Shown piece after piece: positions 9,457-18,043 of a DNA stretch of 64,000 nucleotides (position 1 is the stretch's first letter; every line of letters starts with the position of its first letter). The stretch lies in the NCBI RefSeq assembly GCF_013093415.1, contig NZ_JABFBC010000001.1, forward strand, positions 806,001 through 870,000, written 5' to 3'. Under the pieces are notes generated by a model, which saw only the letters and a list, made by a program, of their open reading frames with translations, had not been told where the DNA came from and did not search any database. Source of the DNA: Halovulum dunhuangense (lineage in GTDB: Bacteria > Pseudomonadota > Alphaproteobacteria > Rhodobacterales > Rhodobacteraceae). The translations under genes and the position numbers were made by a program.

Positions 9457-10548
9457 ATGACCCAGACCCGCCCCATGCCGCAGCCAGGCATTCTCGACAT
9501 CGCCCCCTACAAGGCGGGCGAGGGGCATGTGGCGGGGGCCAACGCGATCACCAAGCTCAGTTCGAACGAGAACCCGCACGGACCCAGCCCCGCCGCGATG
9601 GAAGCGGTGCGCGCGGCGGCCGAGACGCTGGCGGTCTATCCCTCCTCGGATCATGCCGCGCTGCGGACGGCGATCGGCGAGGTCTGGAACCTTGATCCCG
9701 CGCGCATCGTCTGTGGCGCCGGGTCGGACGAGATCATCTCGCTTCTGTGCCAGTCCTATGCCGGGCCGGGCGACGAGGTGCTTTACACCGAGCATGGCTT
9801 CGCGATGTATCCGATTTCGGCCATGGCCGCGGGGGCGACACCGGTGCAGGTGCGCGAGCGGCATCGCACCGCGGATGTGGATGCGCTGCTCGAGGCGGTG
9901 ACGGAACGCACCGCGATGGTGTTCATCGCCAACCCCAACAACCCGACCGGCACCATGCTGCCGCCCGAGGAACTGGCGCGCCTTGCGGCCGGCCTGCCCG
10001 GGCGCGTGATGCTGGTGCTGGACGGCGCCTATGCCGAATATGTGCCGGGCTATGACGCGGGCGCGGCGCTGGTCGACGCGCACGAGAACGTGGTGATGAC
10101 GCGCACCTTCTCGAAGATCTACGGCCTTGGCGGGCTGCGGATCGGCTGGGGCTACGCGCCCGCCCATGTGATCGAGGTGCTGAACAGGGTGCGCGGTCCG
10201 TTCAACGTGTCGGCCGCGGGTCTTGCGGCAGCCGAAGCGGCGGTGCGCGACACCGCCTATACCGAGCGTTGCCGGGCGGCCAATGCCGAGTGGCGTGGCT
10301 TCATGCAGCGGGAGCTGAACGCGCTGGGCCTGCCCACGGACGAAAGCCACGCGAATTTCGTGCTGCCCCGCTTTCCCGGCCCGGAAATGGCGGCTGCCGC
10401 CGACCAGCGGCTGCGCGCGCATGGCATCATCGTGCGCCCGGTGGGCGGCTATGGCCTGCCGGATTTCCTGCGCATCACCATCGGCGACGAGGTGGCCTGC
10501 CGCCGCGTGATCGCCATTCTCGACGAATTCCTGAAGGAGCGGGCATGA
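9457..10548 (+). CDS. hisC: Histidinol-phosphate aminotransferase
   Basis: A 363-residue fold-type I PLP aminotransferase. Features include [11 protein letters not shown] near residue 30, [11 protein letters not shown] in the middle, and the PLP lysine K220 in [12 protein letters not shown], followed by LRIGWG. HisC converts imidazole acetol phosphate to histidinol phosphate. In several alphaproteobacteria the copy next to tyrC also transaminates aromatic keto acids, which is plausible here because the stop overlaps the tyrC start (ATGA). The ATG at 9457 is preferred since residues upstream of it have no family similarity. Confidence 0.9.
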   Translation: MTQTRPMPQPGILDIAPYKAGEGHVAGANAITKLSSNENPHGPSPAAMEAVRAAAETLAVYPSSDHAALRTAIGEVWNLDPARIVCGAGSDEIISLLCQSYAGPGDEVLYTEHGFAMYPISAMAAGATPVQVRERHRTADVDALLEAVTERTAMVFIANPNNPTGTMLPPEELARLAAGLPGRVMLVLDGAYAEYVPGYDAGAALVDAHENVVMTRTFSKIYGLGGLRIGWGYAPAHVIEVLNRVRGPFNVSAAGLAAAEAAVRDTAYTERCRAANAEWRGFMQRELNALGLPTDESHANFVLPRFPGPEMAAAADQRLRAHGIIVRPVGGYGLPDFLRITIGDEVACRRVIAILDEFLKERA

Positions 10549-11501
10549 CCGCCGCCGACGCCGTCAACGCCTATCGGCATGTCGCCCTGGTCGGGCTTGG
10601 CCTGATCGCGTCCTCGATCGCCCATGCCGCCCGGCGTGCGGGGTTCGACGGGCGCATCACCGGCACCGCCCGCAGCGCCGCGACGCGGCAGGCGGCGCTG
10701 GACCTGGGCATCTGCGACGCGGTGTTTCCAACGGCGGCCGAGGCCGTCGACGGGGCGGATCTGGTGATCCTGTGCGTGCCGGTGGGCGCGATGGCGCAGG
10801 TTGCGACGGAAATCGCCCCGGTGCTGGCGCCGGGCGCAACGCTGACCGATGTGGGTTCGGTCAAGGCACGGGTGATCGAGGATGTCGCCCCGCACCTGCC
10901 CGAGGGTGTCCATTTCATCCCCGGCCACCCGATCGCCGGGACAGAGCAGTCGGGGCCGGGCGCGGGCTTTGCGGAGTTGTTCGACAACCGCTGGTGCCTG
11001 TTCACGCCACTGCCCGATACCGATGCGGACGCGCTGGCGCGGCTGATCGCCTTCTGGCAGGCGCTGGGCGCGAAAACGGATGTGATGGAGCCCGAGCATC
11101 ACGACCTGGTCCTTGCGGTCACGAGCCACGCGCCGCACCTGATCGCCTATACCATGGTGGGGGTCGCCGACGACATGGCGCGGGTGACCGAGAACGAGGT
11201 CATCAACTACTCGGCTGCGGGTTTCCGCGACTTCACCCGCATCGCCGCTTCGGACCCGACGATGTGGCGCGACGTGTTCCTGACCAACAAGGCCGCCACC
11301 CTGGAAATCCTGGGCCGGTTCACCGAGGAACTGTTCGCGCTGCAACGCGCGATCCGCACCGGCGACGGGCAGCTTCTGCACGACTATTTCACGCGCACCC
11401 GGGCTATCCGGCGCGGGATCATCGATGCCGGGCAGGACACGGCGGCCCCGGATTTCGGGCGTGTTCCCAAGGGGGCCGCGGTGGACGGTCCGAAACGCTG
11501 A
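10545..11501 (+). CDS. tyrC: Prephenate/arogenate (cyclohexadienyl) dehydrogenase
   Basis: A 318-residue TyrA-type dehydrogenase. The Rossmann fold begins [14 protein letters not shown] near residue 13; [13 protein letters not shown] and [14 protein letters not shown] carry the catalytic His region; the all-helical domain follows with [18 protein letters not shown]. It oxidatively decarboxylates prephenate or arogenate on the tyrosine pathway. It overlaps hisC by four bases, so the pair can supply the last two steps toward tyrosine. The last ~25 residues are a variable tail. Confidence 0.9.
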   Translation: MTAADAVNAYRHVALVGLGLIASSIAHAARRAGFDGRITGTARSAATRQAALDLGICDAVFPTAAEAVDGADLVILCVPVGAMAQVATEIAPVLAPGATLTDVGSVKARVIEDVAPHLPEGVHFIPGHPIAGTEQSGPGAGFAELFDNRWCLFTPLPDTDADALARLIAFWQALGAKTDVMEPEHHDLVLAVTSHAPHLIAYTMVGVADDMARVTENEVINYSAAGFRDFTRIAASDPTMWRDVFLTNKAATLEILGRFTEELFALQRAIRTGDGQLLHDYFTRTRAIRRGIIDAGQDTAAPDFGRVPKGAAVDGPKR

Positions 11502-11503
11502 GC

Positions 11504-12523
11504 TCAGAACGTCGCCGCGTTCAGCCGCGGAGCATCGCCCAGGGGGATCGGCCCCAGCCGCATCCGGCCATCCTCGAATGTAAGCGTCACGTCCAGCCGG
11601 CTGGTGTCGCCCGTCATGCGCGCGATGAAGCCAAGCCCCTGTTCCAGCGTTCCGCCCATGTCGGCCGAGACCCAGCCCCCCGCCACGGCCAGGTCGATCA
11701 TCTCGGTCCAGTTCCGCGCGATCACGTTCAGCCGGCCGTCGGCATAGCCCTGCGCGTCGGCATCGAGCCGCCCGGTCACCGCCAGTTCCATCTCGCCCCA
11801 GCGGGCGCTGACATTTCCCACGTTCAGGGTGGTCAGCTGCGGCGGGCCGTTCTCGACCGCGTGGCGGTCCCAGGGGGCGTCGAAAACCGGCGTCAGGCGG
11901 ATTTCGGCCGTGGCGATCGCGGCAGGCAGCAGACCCGCCGGGTCGAGCCGGTCGCGGACAGGCTCGGGCAGGCGCAGGGTGTCGGCGGTCAGGGTCACGT
12001 CATAGCCGTAATCGGGGGCCGCCCCCTCGGGCGCGCGGCGCACGGCAAGCTGGCCCCGCGACAACGAGGCGGCCCAGCCCAGCGTGCTGACCATGTTCAC
12101 CCCGTCGAGCGCGATGATGCTCTGTTCCAGCGCCAGTGCGGTCGAGGGGCGGAAGCGGATGCTGCCCTCCATCTGGCGGCTGTTGACGGTGATGCGCTGA
12201 AGCGGGCTGGCCAAAGTCTGCGTCTCGGGCCAGACCGCGATGATGTGGTTGGGCTGGTAGCTGAGCGCGAAGATCTGGAAGGATGGCGCGCTCCAGGACC
12301 AGCCGGAGCCGGGGTCGGCCAGTTGCAGATCGGTGAAGAAGCTGTCGAAGCGGTTGGGATAGCCCGTGACGGTCAGATCGCCCACATCCGCCACCCAGCC
12401 CTCGGCGCGGCGCTGGTCGAGCCAGCCCTCGATCGCCTGCCGCTTGCCGGACGCGCCGACCCACCAGTAGCCGCTCCAGCCGAGGGCGGCGACGATCACG
12501 AGGAAGAACAGGCTGCGCATCAT
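11504..12523 (-). CDS. DUF2125 domain-containing protein
   Basis: A 339-residue protein starting with a signal anchor (about residues 3-23, SLFFLVIVAALGWSGYWWV), followed by a soluble part rich in beta-strand-like alternation, including VTGYPNRFDSFFTDLQL. It is recognised as DUF2125, a family of unknown function found across alphaproteobacteria and probably periplasmic. Two adjacent ATG codons (12523 and 12520) could start it. It is convergent with tyrC (two bases between stops) and divergent from the ChaC-like gene. Confidence 0.78.
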   Translation of the reverse strand: MMRSLFFLVIVAALGWSGYWWVGASGKRQAIEGWLDQRRAEGWVADVGDLTVTGYPNRFDSFFTDLQLADPGSGWSWSAPSFQIFALSYQPNHIIAVWPETQTLASPLQRITVNSRQMEGSIRFRPSTALALEQSIIALDGVNMVSTLGWAASLSRGQLAVRRAPEGAAPDYGYDVTLTADTLRLPEPVRDRLDPAGLLPAAIATAEIRLTPVFDAPWDRHAVENGPPQLTTLNVGNVSARWGEMELAVTGRLDADAQGYADGRLNVIARNWTEMIDLAVAGGWVSADMGGTLEQGLGFIARMTGDTSRLDVTLTFEDGRMRLGPIPLGDAPRLNAATF

Positions 12524-12597
12524 TGGGGTGGGGCTTCCGGCTGTTTTCTCATCGGGCTATACCAAGCCCCGGCACCGGACAACAGGAAGGGGGCCAT

Positions 12598-13176
12598 ATG
12601 CCACAGGATGCCGCCGGATCGGGAATGACCGTCGCGCTGGACGCCTCGGCGGGGTTCTGGGTGTTCGCCTACGGCTCTCTGATGTGGAACCCGGGCTTCG
12701 CGTCGGCCGAATCCTCGCTGGCCCGGCTCGAGGGGTATCGGCGCGGGTTCTGCATGTCCTCGATCGTCTATCGCGGCACGCCCGAGGCGCCGGGGCTGGT
12801 GCTGGCGCTGGACGCGCGCGAAAGCGCGTCCTGTACGGGCGTCGCCTATCGCGTGGCGCCCGAGTCGGGGCCCGCCGCACTGCGCTACCTGCGGGACAGG
12901 GAGCTTGTTTCCTCTGCCTACCGCGAGGCGGTGGAGCCGGTTGCGCTGACAGACGGACGGCAGGTACAGGCGCTGTGCTATGTCATGGACTGCGCGCACG
13001 AGCAGTACCGCGGCAACCTGTGCCTTGAGGAGCAGGCAGAGATCATCGCCCGCGCCGCCGGTCCCGCGGGCACCAACCGCGAATATCTTGCGAACACGGT
13101 CCAGAGCCTGATCCGGCTCGGTCTGCACGACCCAGAGTTGTTCGAACTGCACGAGATGGTGCGCCGCCTGCCCTGA
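12598..13176 (+). CDS. ChaC-like gamma-glutamylcyclotransferase
   Basis: A 192-residue protein with the gamma-glutamylcyclotransferase fold. The substrate-loop motif FAYGSLMWNPGF lies at residues 23-34, and YRGTPEAPGLVLALD and TGVAYRV follow the ChaC pattern; a Glu within DRELVSSAYREAV is a candidate catalytic residue. ChaC enzymes cleave glutathione to 5-oxoproline and Cys-Gly in the cytoplasm. GGAAGGGGG precedes the ATG at 12598; upstream in-frame starts lie in the opposite gene's leader. It is convergent with pcaB. Confidence 0.85.
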   Translation: MPQDAAGSGMTVALDASAGFWVFAYGSLMWNPGFASAESSLARLEGYRRGFCMSSIVYRGTPEAPGLVLALDARESASCTGVAYRVAPESGPAALRYLRDRELVSSAYREAVEPVALTDGRQVQALCYVMDCAHEQYRGNLCLEEQAEIIARAAGPAGTNREYLANTVQSLIRLGLHDPELFELHEMVRRLP

Positions 13177-13187
13177 GGGCGTTTGGC

Positions 13188-14516
13188 TCAGGCGCGGGCG
13201 GCCCGCACGAAGCGGTCGGCAAAGGCGGGGGCCTCGCCGGCCTGTGCCAGCGGGTCGAACGCATGGGCCCAGTCCACCGGCGCGTCGGTCATGTCGCAAA
13301 GCACGGCGCGCAGCGGGCGATTGTCCCGCAGTGCCGTCGCACAGGCCGCCATGACCAGCGCGGCAGCGTCCGTCCGGGGCATGTGGGCGGACAACGCGAA
13401 GGTGCAGCTTTCCGCGAACATCACCCCCTGATGCCCGTCGAAGGCCCGGCGCATCGCCGCCACGTCCGCCTGCATCGTTGCGGCCAGATCCGCGCCGACG
13501 CTCAGCGCGCGCCCCGCCGCACACAGCATCTGCGGCAGGGTCAGCCATTCCAGCCCCCAGGCGGCGCCGTCGCGTTCCTGCGCGTGCAGCATGGCCGAGT
13601 GCATCGCCCCCACCGCATGGGCATTGGCCGTGGCAAGCTGGACCAGTGTTTCCGCCCCGACCGGGTTGCGCTTGTGCGGCATGGTGGACGAGCCGCCGCC
13701 CGCCCCGGCGCTGACCTCGGCCAGGTCGGTCGCGCCCAGTTCCAGCAGGTCCGCCCCCATCTTGCCAAGGCTGCCCGTGACAAGGGCCGCCCAGCCGGCA
13801 AGTTCCGTGATGCCGTCGCGCGTCGAATGCCAGGGAATTTCCGGCGCGCCCAGGTCGAGCGCCCGGGCCAGCCCCTCGGCGACGGCCTGTCCCTGGCCCT
13901 GCATCGCCGACAGCGTGCCCGACGCCCCGCCGAGCGAGACGACCAGCAGGCGCGGACGCAGTTCCGCCAGCCGTGCGCGGTGCCGGATGAGCGGCATGCC
14001 CCAGGCGGCGATCTTGGCGCCCAAGGTGGTCGGCGTCGCGTTCTGGTGGCGTGTGCGGGCGGCCATGGGCGTGTTGCGGTGTTCCTCGGCGCGGTCGGCC
14101 AGGTGCGCGATCAGCGTTACCAGTCGCGCGTCCATGATCTCGAGCACGCGGCGCAGGCGCAGGACCAGCGCGGTGTCCATGATGTCCTGCGTGGTGGTCC
14201 CCCAATGGACCCAGGCGCCAACGGACGGATCGGGCAGCGCCTTTCGGAACGCCTCCACCAGCGCGCCGACGGGGACGCCTGCACGCGCCGTGCCAGCGGA
14301 CAGCGCGGCGGGGTCGATCGCCACCTCGAGCGCGCCGCGCTGGATCGCCTTGGCGGCGTCTTGCGGGATCAGCCCCAGATCGCCCTGCACGCGCGCAAGC
14401 GCGCCCTCGACCATCAGCATGGCGCGGATCTCTGCGCTGTCGCCGAACAGGCGGCCGAGTTCGGGGTCGGCGTAAAGGCCGGACCAGAGCGGGCTGTCGA
14501 AGGGCGAGACGGCCAT
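13188..14516 (-). CDS. pcaB: 3-carboxy-cis,cis-muconate cycloisomerase
   Basis: A 442-residue fumarase/aspartase superfamily enzyme. The signature GSSTMPHKRNPVG lies at about residues 272-284, TTTQDIMDTALVL near 106 and ARTRHQNATPTTLG near 155. PcaB lactonises carboxymuconate in the protocatechuate branch of the beta-ketoadipate pathway. It follows pcaD by three bases on the same strand, supporting this over an adenylosuccinate lyase or ArgH assignment (argH is at 54094). The dioxygenase genes pcaGH and pcaC are not in the window. Confidence 0.9.
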   Translation of the reverse strand: MAVSPFDSPLWSGLYADPELGRLFGDSAEIRAMLMVEGALARVQGDLGLIPQDAAKAIQRGALEVAIDPAALSAGTARAGVPVGALVEAFRKALPDPSVGAWVHWGTTTQDIMDTALVLRLRRVLEIMDARLVTLIAHLADRAEEHRNTPMAARTRHQNATPTTLGAKIAAWGMPLIRHRARLAELRPRLLVVSLGGASGTLSAMQGQGQAVAEGLARALDLGAPEIPWHSTRDGITELAGWAALVTGSLGKMGADLLELGATDLAEVSAGAGGGSSTMPHKRNPVGAETLVQLATANAHAVGAMHSAMLHAQERDGAAWGLEWLTLPQMLCAAGRALSVGADLAATMQADVAAMRRAFDGHQGVMFAESCTFALSAHMPRTDAAALVMAACATALRDNRPLRAVLCDMTDAPVDWAHAFDPLAQAGEAPAFADRFVRAARA

Positions 14517-14519
14517 CGC

Positions 14520-15314
14520 TCAGACGGGCGGCAGGGTGTCGAGGAAAGCCGCGATGTGGCGGGCAAGGATCGCGGGCTGTTCGACGCAGGGCAGGTGGCC
14601 TGCGCCCGGTATGACCTCGAACCGGCAGCCGGGGATGAGCCTTGCGGTCTCGCGTACCAGGTCGGGCGGGGTGGACCCGTCTTCGGCGCCCACGACCGCA
14701 AGCGCGGGCAGGCGCAGCCGCGCGGTGCTTTCCATCAGGTCGGTGTGTGCGATGGCCGCGGAGCAGCCCATGTAGCCCGCGGCGGGCGTCCGGGTCAGCA
14801 TGTGGCGCCATCCGGCCAGCTCGGCCGTGTTCTCGCGCCGGAACCGGGCCGAGAACCAGCGTTCGAGGATGGACCCCTCGATCGCCACGATGCCCCCGGT
14901 GCGGACGGCGGCGATCCGGTCTTCCCACATCGCCTCGGTCCCGATCTTGGCGGCAGTGTCGCAAAGAACGATGGCCCGCACCAGGTCTGGCCGTTCCGCC
15001 GCCAGCCCTTGGGCGATCATTCCACCTATGGAAAGCCCCACGAACACCGCGTCGCGCACGTCGAGCGCATCCAGAAGGGCCGCGGCATCATCCACCAGTT
15101 CGCCCATGCCATAGGGGGGCGGGGGGCAGTCGCTCAGCCCGTGCCCGCGCTTGTCGTATCGGATCAGCCGCAGGCCCGCGGGCAGCAGCGGCAGCAGCGC
15201 GTCCCAAACCCGCAGATCGGTTCCGAGCGAGTTCGCGAACACGACCGGCAGCCCGTCCGGGTCGCCGCTTTCGTGGATGTGGGTCAGGATGCCGTTGGTC
15301 TCGATCAGCCGCAT
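14520..15314 (-). CDS. pcaD: 3-oxoadipate enol-lactonase
   Basis: A 264-residue alpha/beta hydrolase with nucleophile S95 in GLSIGG, acid D212 in VVGAEDGSTPP and H240 in GAGHLPCVEQP. The N-terminal MRLIETNGILTHIHESG and RYDKRGHGLSDCP match PcaD proteins. It hydrolyses 3-oxoadipate enol-lactone to 3-oxoadipate. It forms a two-gene operon with pcaB, and its start lies 44 bases from the divergent EamA transporter gene, so promoters must overlap there. Confidence 0.9.
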   Translation of the reverse strand: MRLIETNGILTHIHESGDPDGLPVVFANSLGTDLRVWDALLPLLPAGLRLIRYDKRGHGLSDCPPPPYGMGELVDDAAALLDALDVRDAVFVGLSIGGMIAQGLAAERPDLVRAIVLCDTAAKIGTEAMWEDRIAAVRTGGIVAIEGSILERWFSARFRRENTAELAGWRHMLTRTPAAGYMGCSAAIAHTDLMESTARLRLPALAVVGAEDGSTPPDLVRETARLIPGCRFEVIPGAGHLPCVEQPAILARHIAAFLDTLPPV

Positions 15315-15358
15315 GGCGCCTTATTGACGCGAAAGGCGGCAGCGGTCAAACAATCCCG

Positions 15359-16288
15359 ATGCCGCCAACCGACGCCACTTCCGCGCAACGATCCCCCGCC
15401 TCGGTCCTGCCGGGGCCAGAGGCGGCGAAGGGGCATCTGGCGATGCTCGCCTTCTCGGCGATGGTCGCGGGGTCCTTCTCGCTGGGGTCGATGGCGGCGC
15501 CCGAGATCGACCCGCTGGCGCTGACCGCCGTGCGATTCCTGCTGGCCGCCCTGGTCATCGGCGGCATCGTGGCCGCCCGCGGTATCGCACGGCGGGCGCA
15601 TTTCCGGGCCGGGTGGCGCTATCTCGTGCTGGGCGGCCTCTTTGCGACCTATTTCGTCCTGATGTTCGAGGGGCTGAAGACCGCGCCGCCGATCGCGACG
15701 TCGGCCATCTTCACCCTGACGCCGATCCTGTCGGCCGGCTTCGGCTGGCTGGTCCTGCGGCAGGTCACGACCCGGCGCATGGCCCTGGCGCTGGCGATCG
15801 CGGGGCTGGGCGCTGTCTGGGTGATCTTTGACGCGGACCTGGCCGCACTGGCCCGGCTGGACCTGGGCCGTGGCGAGGTGATCTACTTCCTCGGCTGCAT
15901 CGCCCATGCGCTCTATGCGCCGATGGTGCCTCGGCTCGGCCGGGGAGAGCCGGTGCTGGTCCTGACGTTCGGCATGCTGATCGGCGGCACGCTGTGCCTT
16001 GGGGTCGTGGGCGGCCCGGCGGTGCTTGCCACCGACTGGCTGGCGCTGCCGGCGATCGTGTGGATCACGCTGTTCTACATCTCGTTCATCGCCGGCGCGG
16101 CCACCTTCCTGCTGATCCAGTATGCCGCCTTCCGCCTGCCCAGCGCCAAGGTGATGGCCTATACCTACCTGACCCCCAGCTTCGTCATCCTCTGGGAAGG
16201 GGCGCTCGGCAATGGCTGGCCGCCGCTGGGCGTGCTTGCCGGGGTGGCGGCGGTCATTGGCGGCCTGTTCCTGCTGCTGAAGGACTGA
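15359..16288 (+). CDS. DMT superfamily (EamA) transporter
   Basis: A 309-residue inner membrane protein with ten predicted hydrophobic segments in two EamA repeats (about residues 28-160 and 175-305). The GLKTAPPIATSAIFTLTPIL block is typical for the end of the first repeat, and YTYLTPSFVILWEGAL for the second. Family members export or import small metabolites; the substrate is not readable from sequence. The ATG at 15359 follows a weak ribosome site. It is divergent from pcaDB, which could hint at an aromatic acid link, but this is only positional. Confidence 0.85.
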   Translation: MPPTDATSAQRSPASVLPGPEAAKGHLAMLAFSAMVAGSFSLGSMAAPEIDPLALTAVRFLLAALVIGGIVAARGIARRAHFRAGWRYLVLGGLFATYFVLMFEGLKTAPPIATSAIFTLTPILSAGFGWLVLRQVTTRRMALALAIAGLGAVWVIFDADLAALARLDLGRGEVIYFLGCIAHALYAPMVPRLGRGEPVLVLTFGMLIGGTLCLGVVGGPAVLATDWLALPAIVWITLFYISFIAGAATFLLIQYAAFRLPSAKVMAYTYLTPSFVILWEGALGNGWPPLGVLAGVAAVIGGLFLLLKD

Positions 16289-16293
16289 ACTCT

Positions 16294-17475
16294 TCAGCCC
16301 ATCCGTTCGAGTGCCAGGGCGATGCCCTGCCCGCCGCCGATGCACATGGTTACAAGCGCGCGGCGCCCGCCGGTCCGGTCCAGTTCGGCCAGCGCCTTGA
16401 CCGTCAGGATCGCGCCGGTCGCACCGACCGGGTGACCCAGCGCGATGGCGCCCCCGTTGGGGTTCACCCGTGCCGGATCGAGGCCCAGCGTGTTCGACAC
16501 CGCCAGCGCCTGGGCCGCAAACGCCTCGTTCGACTCGATCACGTCGAAATCGCCCATGCCCAGGCCGGTCCGCTCCAGCAGGCGCTGGACCGCGGGGATC
16601 GGCCCCAGTCCCATCACGTCGGGCCTGACGCCTGCAATTGCATAGCCCACCAGCCGCGCGACGGGTTTCAGCCCGGCGCGTTCGGCGGCTTCGGCGCGGG
16701 CAAGGACCAGCGCGGCCGCACCGTCATTGATGCCGGACGCGTTCCCGGCGGTCACCGTGCCGTCCTTCTGGAAGGCCGGGCGCAGGCCCGCCAGCGCCTC
16801 GGCGGTGGTGGATTTGGGGTGCTCGTCGCGGTCGAAGACATGCGTGCCCTTGCGGGTCTGGATCTCGAACGGGGCGATCTGGTCCGTAAAGCGGCCCGTG
16901 TCCTGCGCCCGCGCCGCGCGGGCCTGGCTTTCCAGCGCAAAGGCGTCCTGCGCCTCGCGGGTGATGCCGTGCTCGCGGGCGACGTTCTCGGCCGTCACGC
17001 CCATGTGGCCGGTGCCGAAGGGGCAGTTCAGCGCCCCGACCATCATGTCGAGCGCGGCGCTGTCGCCCATCTTGGTGCCCCAGCGCGCCCCGGTCAGCGC
17101 GAAGGGCGCCCGCGACATGCCTTCCGCGCCGCCCGCCAGCGCGAAATCCGCATCCCCCATCGCCAGCGATTGCGCGGCCGACACGATGGCCTGTGCGCCC
17201 GACCCGCAGAGCCGGTTCACGTTCATGGCAGGCGCGCTGTCGGGGATGCCCGCCTCGATCGCCGCCGCGCGCGAGAGATACATGTCGCGCGGATGGGTGT
17301 TGATGACATGGCCGAAGACAACGCTGCCGATCTGTTCCGGTGCGACGCCTGCTCGCCCCATCGCGGCGCGGGCGACATGGGCTGCAAGGGCGATGGGCGA
17401 CGTGCCCGAAAGGCTTCCGCCAAAGGTGCCGATGGCGGTTCGGGCGCCGCCGAGAATGACGATTTCGGACTCCAT
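16294..17475 (-). CDS. bktB: Acetyl-CoA acyltransferase, beta-ketothiolase (BktB-like)
   Basis: A 393-residue thiolase with acyl-binding C90 in [11 protein letters not shown]348 in GHPVGATG and C378 in MCIGGGQG. The blocks around C90 and [11 protein letters not shown] resemble the BktB ketothiolase of Cupriavidus more than the phaA product encoded at 48611-49786. BktB enzymes condense or cleave longer beta-ketoacyl-CoAs. Lying 1 kb from pcaBD, it could instead act as the beta-ketoadipyl-CoA thiolase of that pathway. It stands alone and is divergent from the pseudo-receiver gene; AAGGAAAGG precedes the start. Confidence 0.8.
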   Translation of the reverse strand: MESEIVILGGARTAIGTFGGSLSGTSPIALAAHVARAAMGRAGVAPEQIGSVVFGHVINTHPRDMYLSRAAAIEAGIPDSAPAMNVNRLCGSGAQAIVSAAQSLAMGDADFALAGGAEGMSRAPFALTGARWGTKMGDSAALDMMVGALNCPFGTGHMGVTAENVAREHGITREAQDAFALESQARAARAQDTGRFTDQIAPFEIQTRKGTHVFDRDEHPKSTTAEALAGLRPAFQKDGTVTAGNASGINDGAAALVLARAEAAERAGLKPVARLVGYAIAGVRPDVMGLGPIPAVQRLLERTGLGMGDFDVIESNEAFAAQALAVSNTLGLDPARVNPNGGAIALGHPVGATGAILTVKALAELDRTGGRRALVTMCIGGGQGIALALERMG

Positions 17476-17553
17476 GGACCTGTCCTTTCCTTCCGTGCCT
17501 GCGGGCCAGAGTGACCCGAGGCACGGCGCGGGGCAAGCGTCCGCGATGGTCGA

Positions 17554-17568
17554 TTAACCCGATGTTAA
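17554..17568 (+). promoter_or_regulatory. Candidate CtrA-binding box
   Basis: TTAACCCGATGTTAA fits the full CtrA consensus TTAA-N7-TTAA. It lies 68-82 bases upstream of the GTG at 17636 of the pseudo-receiver gene and about 80 bases from the divergent thiolase start. TTAA is rare in this GC-rich window, and only one other pair with exactly seven bases between was found (26348-26362). Confidence 0.5.
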
Positions 17569-17635
17569 GGAATTCGGCCGCATTTGAGACAAATGGCGGT
17601 CGGTCTCGGGCCGCGCCATTCTAGGGGTGAAAACA

Positions 17636-18037
17636 GTGCGCGTTCTCGTCGTCCATGAAAATGGGGATCTTTGCGGTATCTGGGCGCGTTTCCTCAAGCG
17701 CAGCGGTTTCAGCGTCAAGGTCGCGACATCGCCAGCAGACGCGGAGTATCAGCTTGCATCCGCGGATTTCGACGTGCTCGTGGTGGAACCCGAGCTGGAG
17801 GGGCATGGCGGGTTGTCCGTCGCCGACATGGCGACCTTTCGCAACCCCGAGATCCGGATCCTTGCCGTGACCGCATCGAGCTTCTTTTCGGAAGGCACGA
17901 TCTTCGATCTCATCCCGAATGCCCGCGGTGTGCTGAGGACGCCTGTGCGGCTGGAAGACCTGGGCGCCTATATCGATCATTTCAGTTCCTGGCCGCAGCG
18001 CGAGGCGCCTGCGCGCCCGACGCGGCGCAAGGCCTGA
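17636..18037 (+). CDS. Degenerate response-regulator receiver protein
   Basis: A 133-residue single-domain protein with a CheY-like pattern of strands and helices (VRVLVVHENGD, DVLVVEPELEG, IRILAVTASS, LRTPVRLEDLGAYI). The residues needed for phosphorylation are changed: the acidic pair after strand 1 is HE, the phospho-acceptor Asp after strand 3 is Glu, and the Lys of the TKP loop is Arg in TPVR; the Thr of VTAS is kept. A Glu at the acceptor site may mimic the phosphorylated state. Start: GTG at 17636 with AGGGG eight bases upstream; GTG at 17627 would add three residues. A CtrA-type box lies upstream. Function unknown. Confidence 0.75.
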   Translation: MRVLVVHENGDLCGIWARFLKRSGFSVKVATSPADAEYQLASADFDVLVVEPELEGHGGLSVADMATFRNPEIRILAVTASSFFSEGTIFDLIPNARGVLRTPVRLEDLGAYIDHFSSWPQREAPARPTRRKA

Positions 18038-18043
18038 AGGGGC

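Noticed and set aside
5841-9500. A very long open frame on the minus strand covering priA and thpR.
   Set aside because: Only its last 217 codons (transaldolase) show family sequence; the rest is Arg/Pro/Gly-rich antisense translation typical of high-GC DNA, and it lies opposite the convincing priA gene.
13188-14516. Assignment as adenylosuccinate lyase or argininosuccinate lyase.
   Set aside because: The superfamily signature is shared, but the three-base spacing to pcaD and the overall sequence fit PcaB; argH is present elsewhere in the window.
14520-15314. Runs of G in pcaD near 15114-15128 as a sign of frameshift.
   Set aside because: The frame continues through both runs with normal pcaD sequence and the full triad, so no frameshift is needed.
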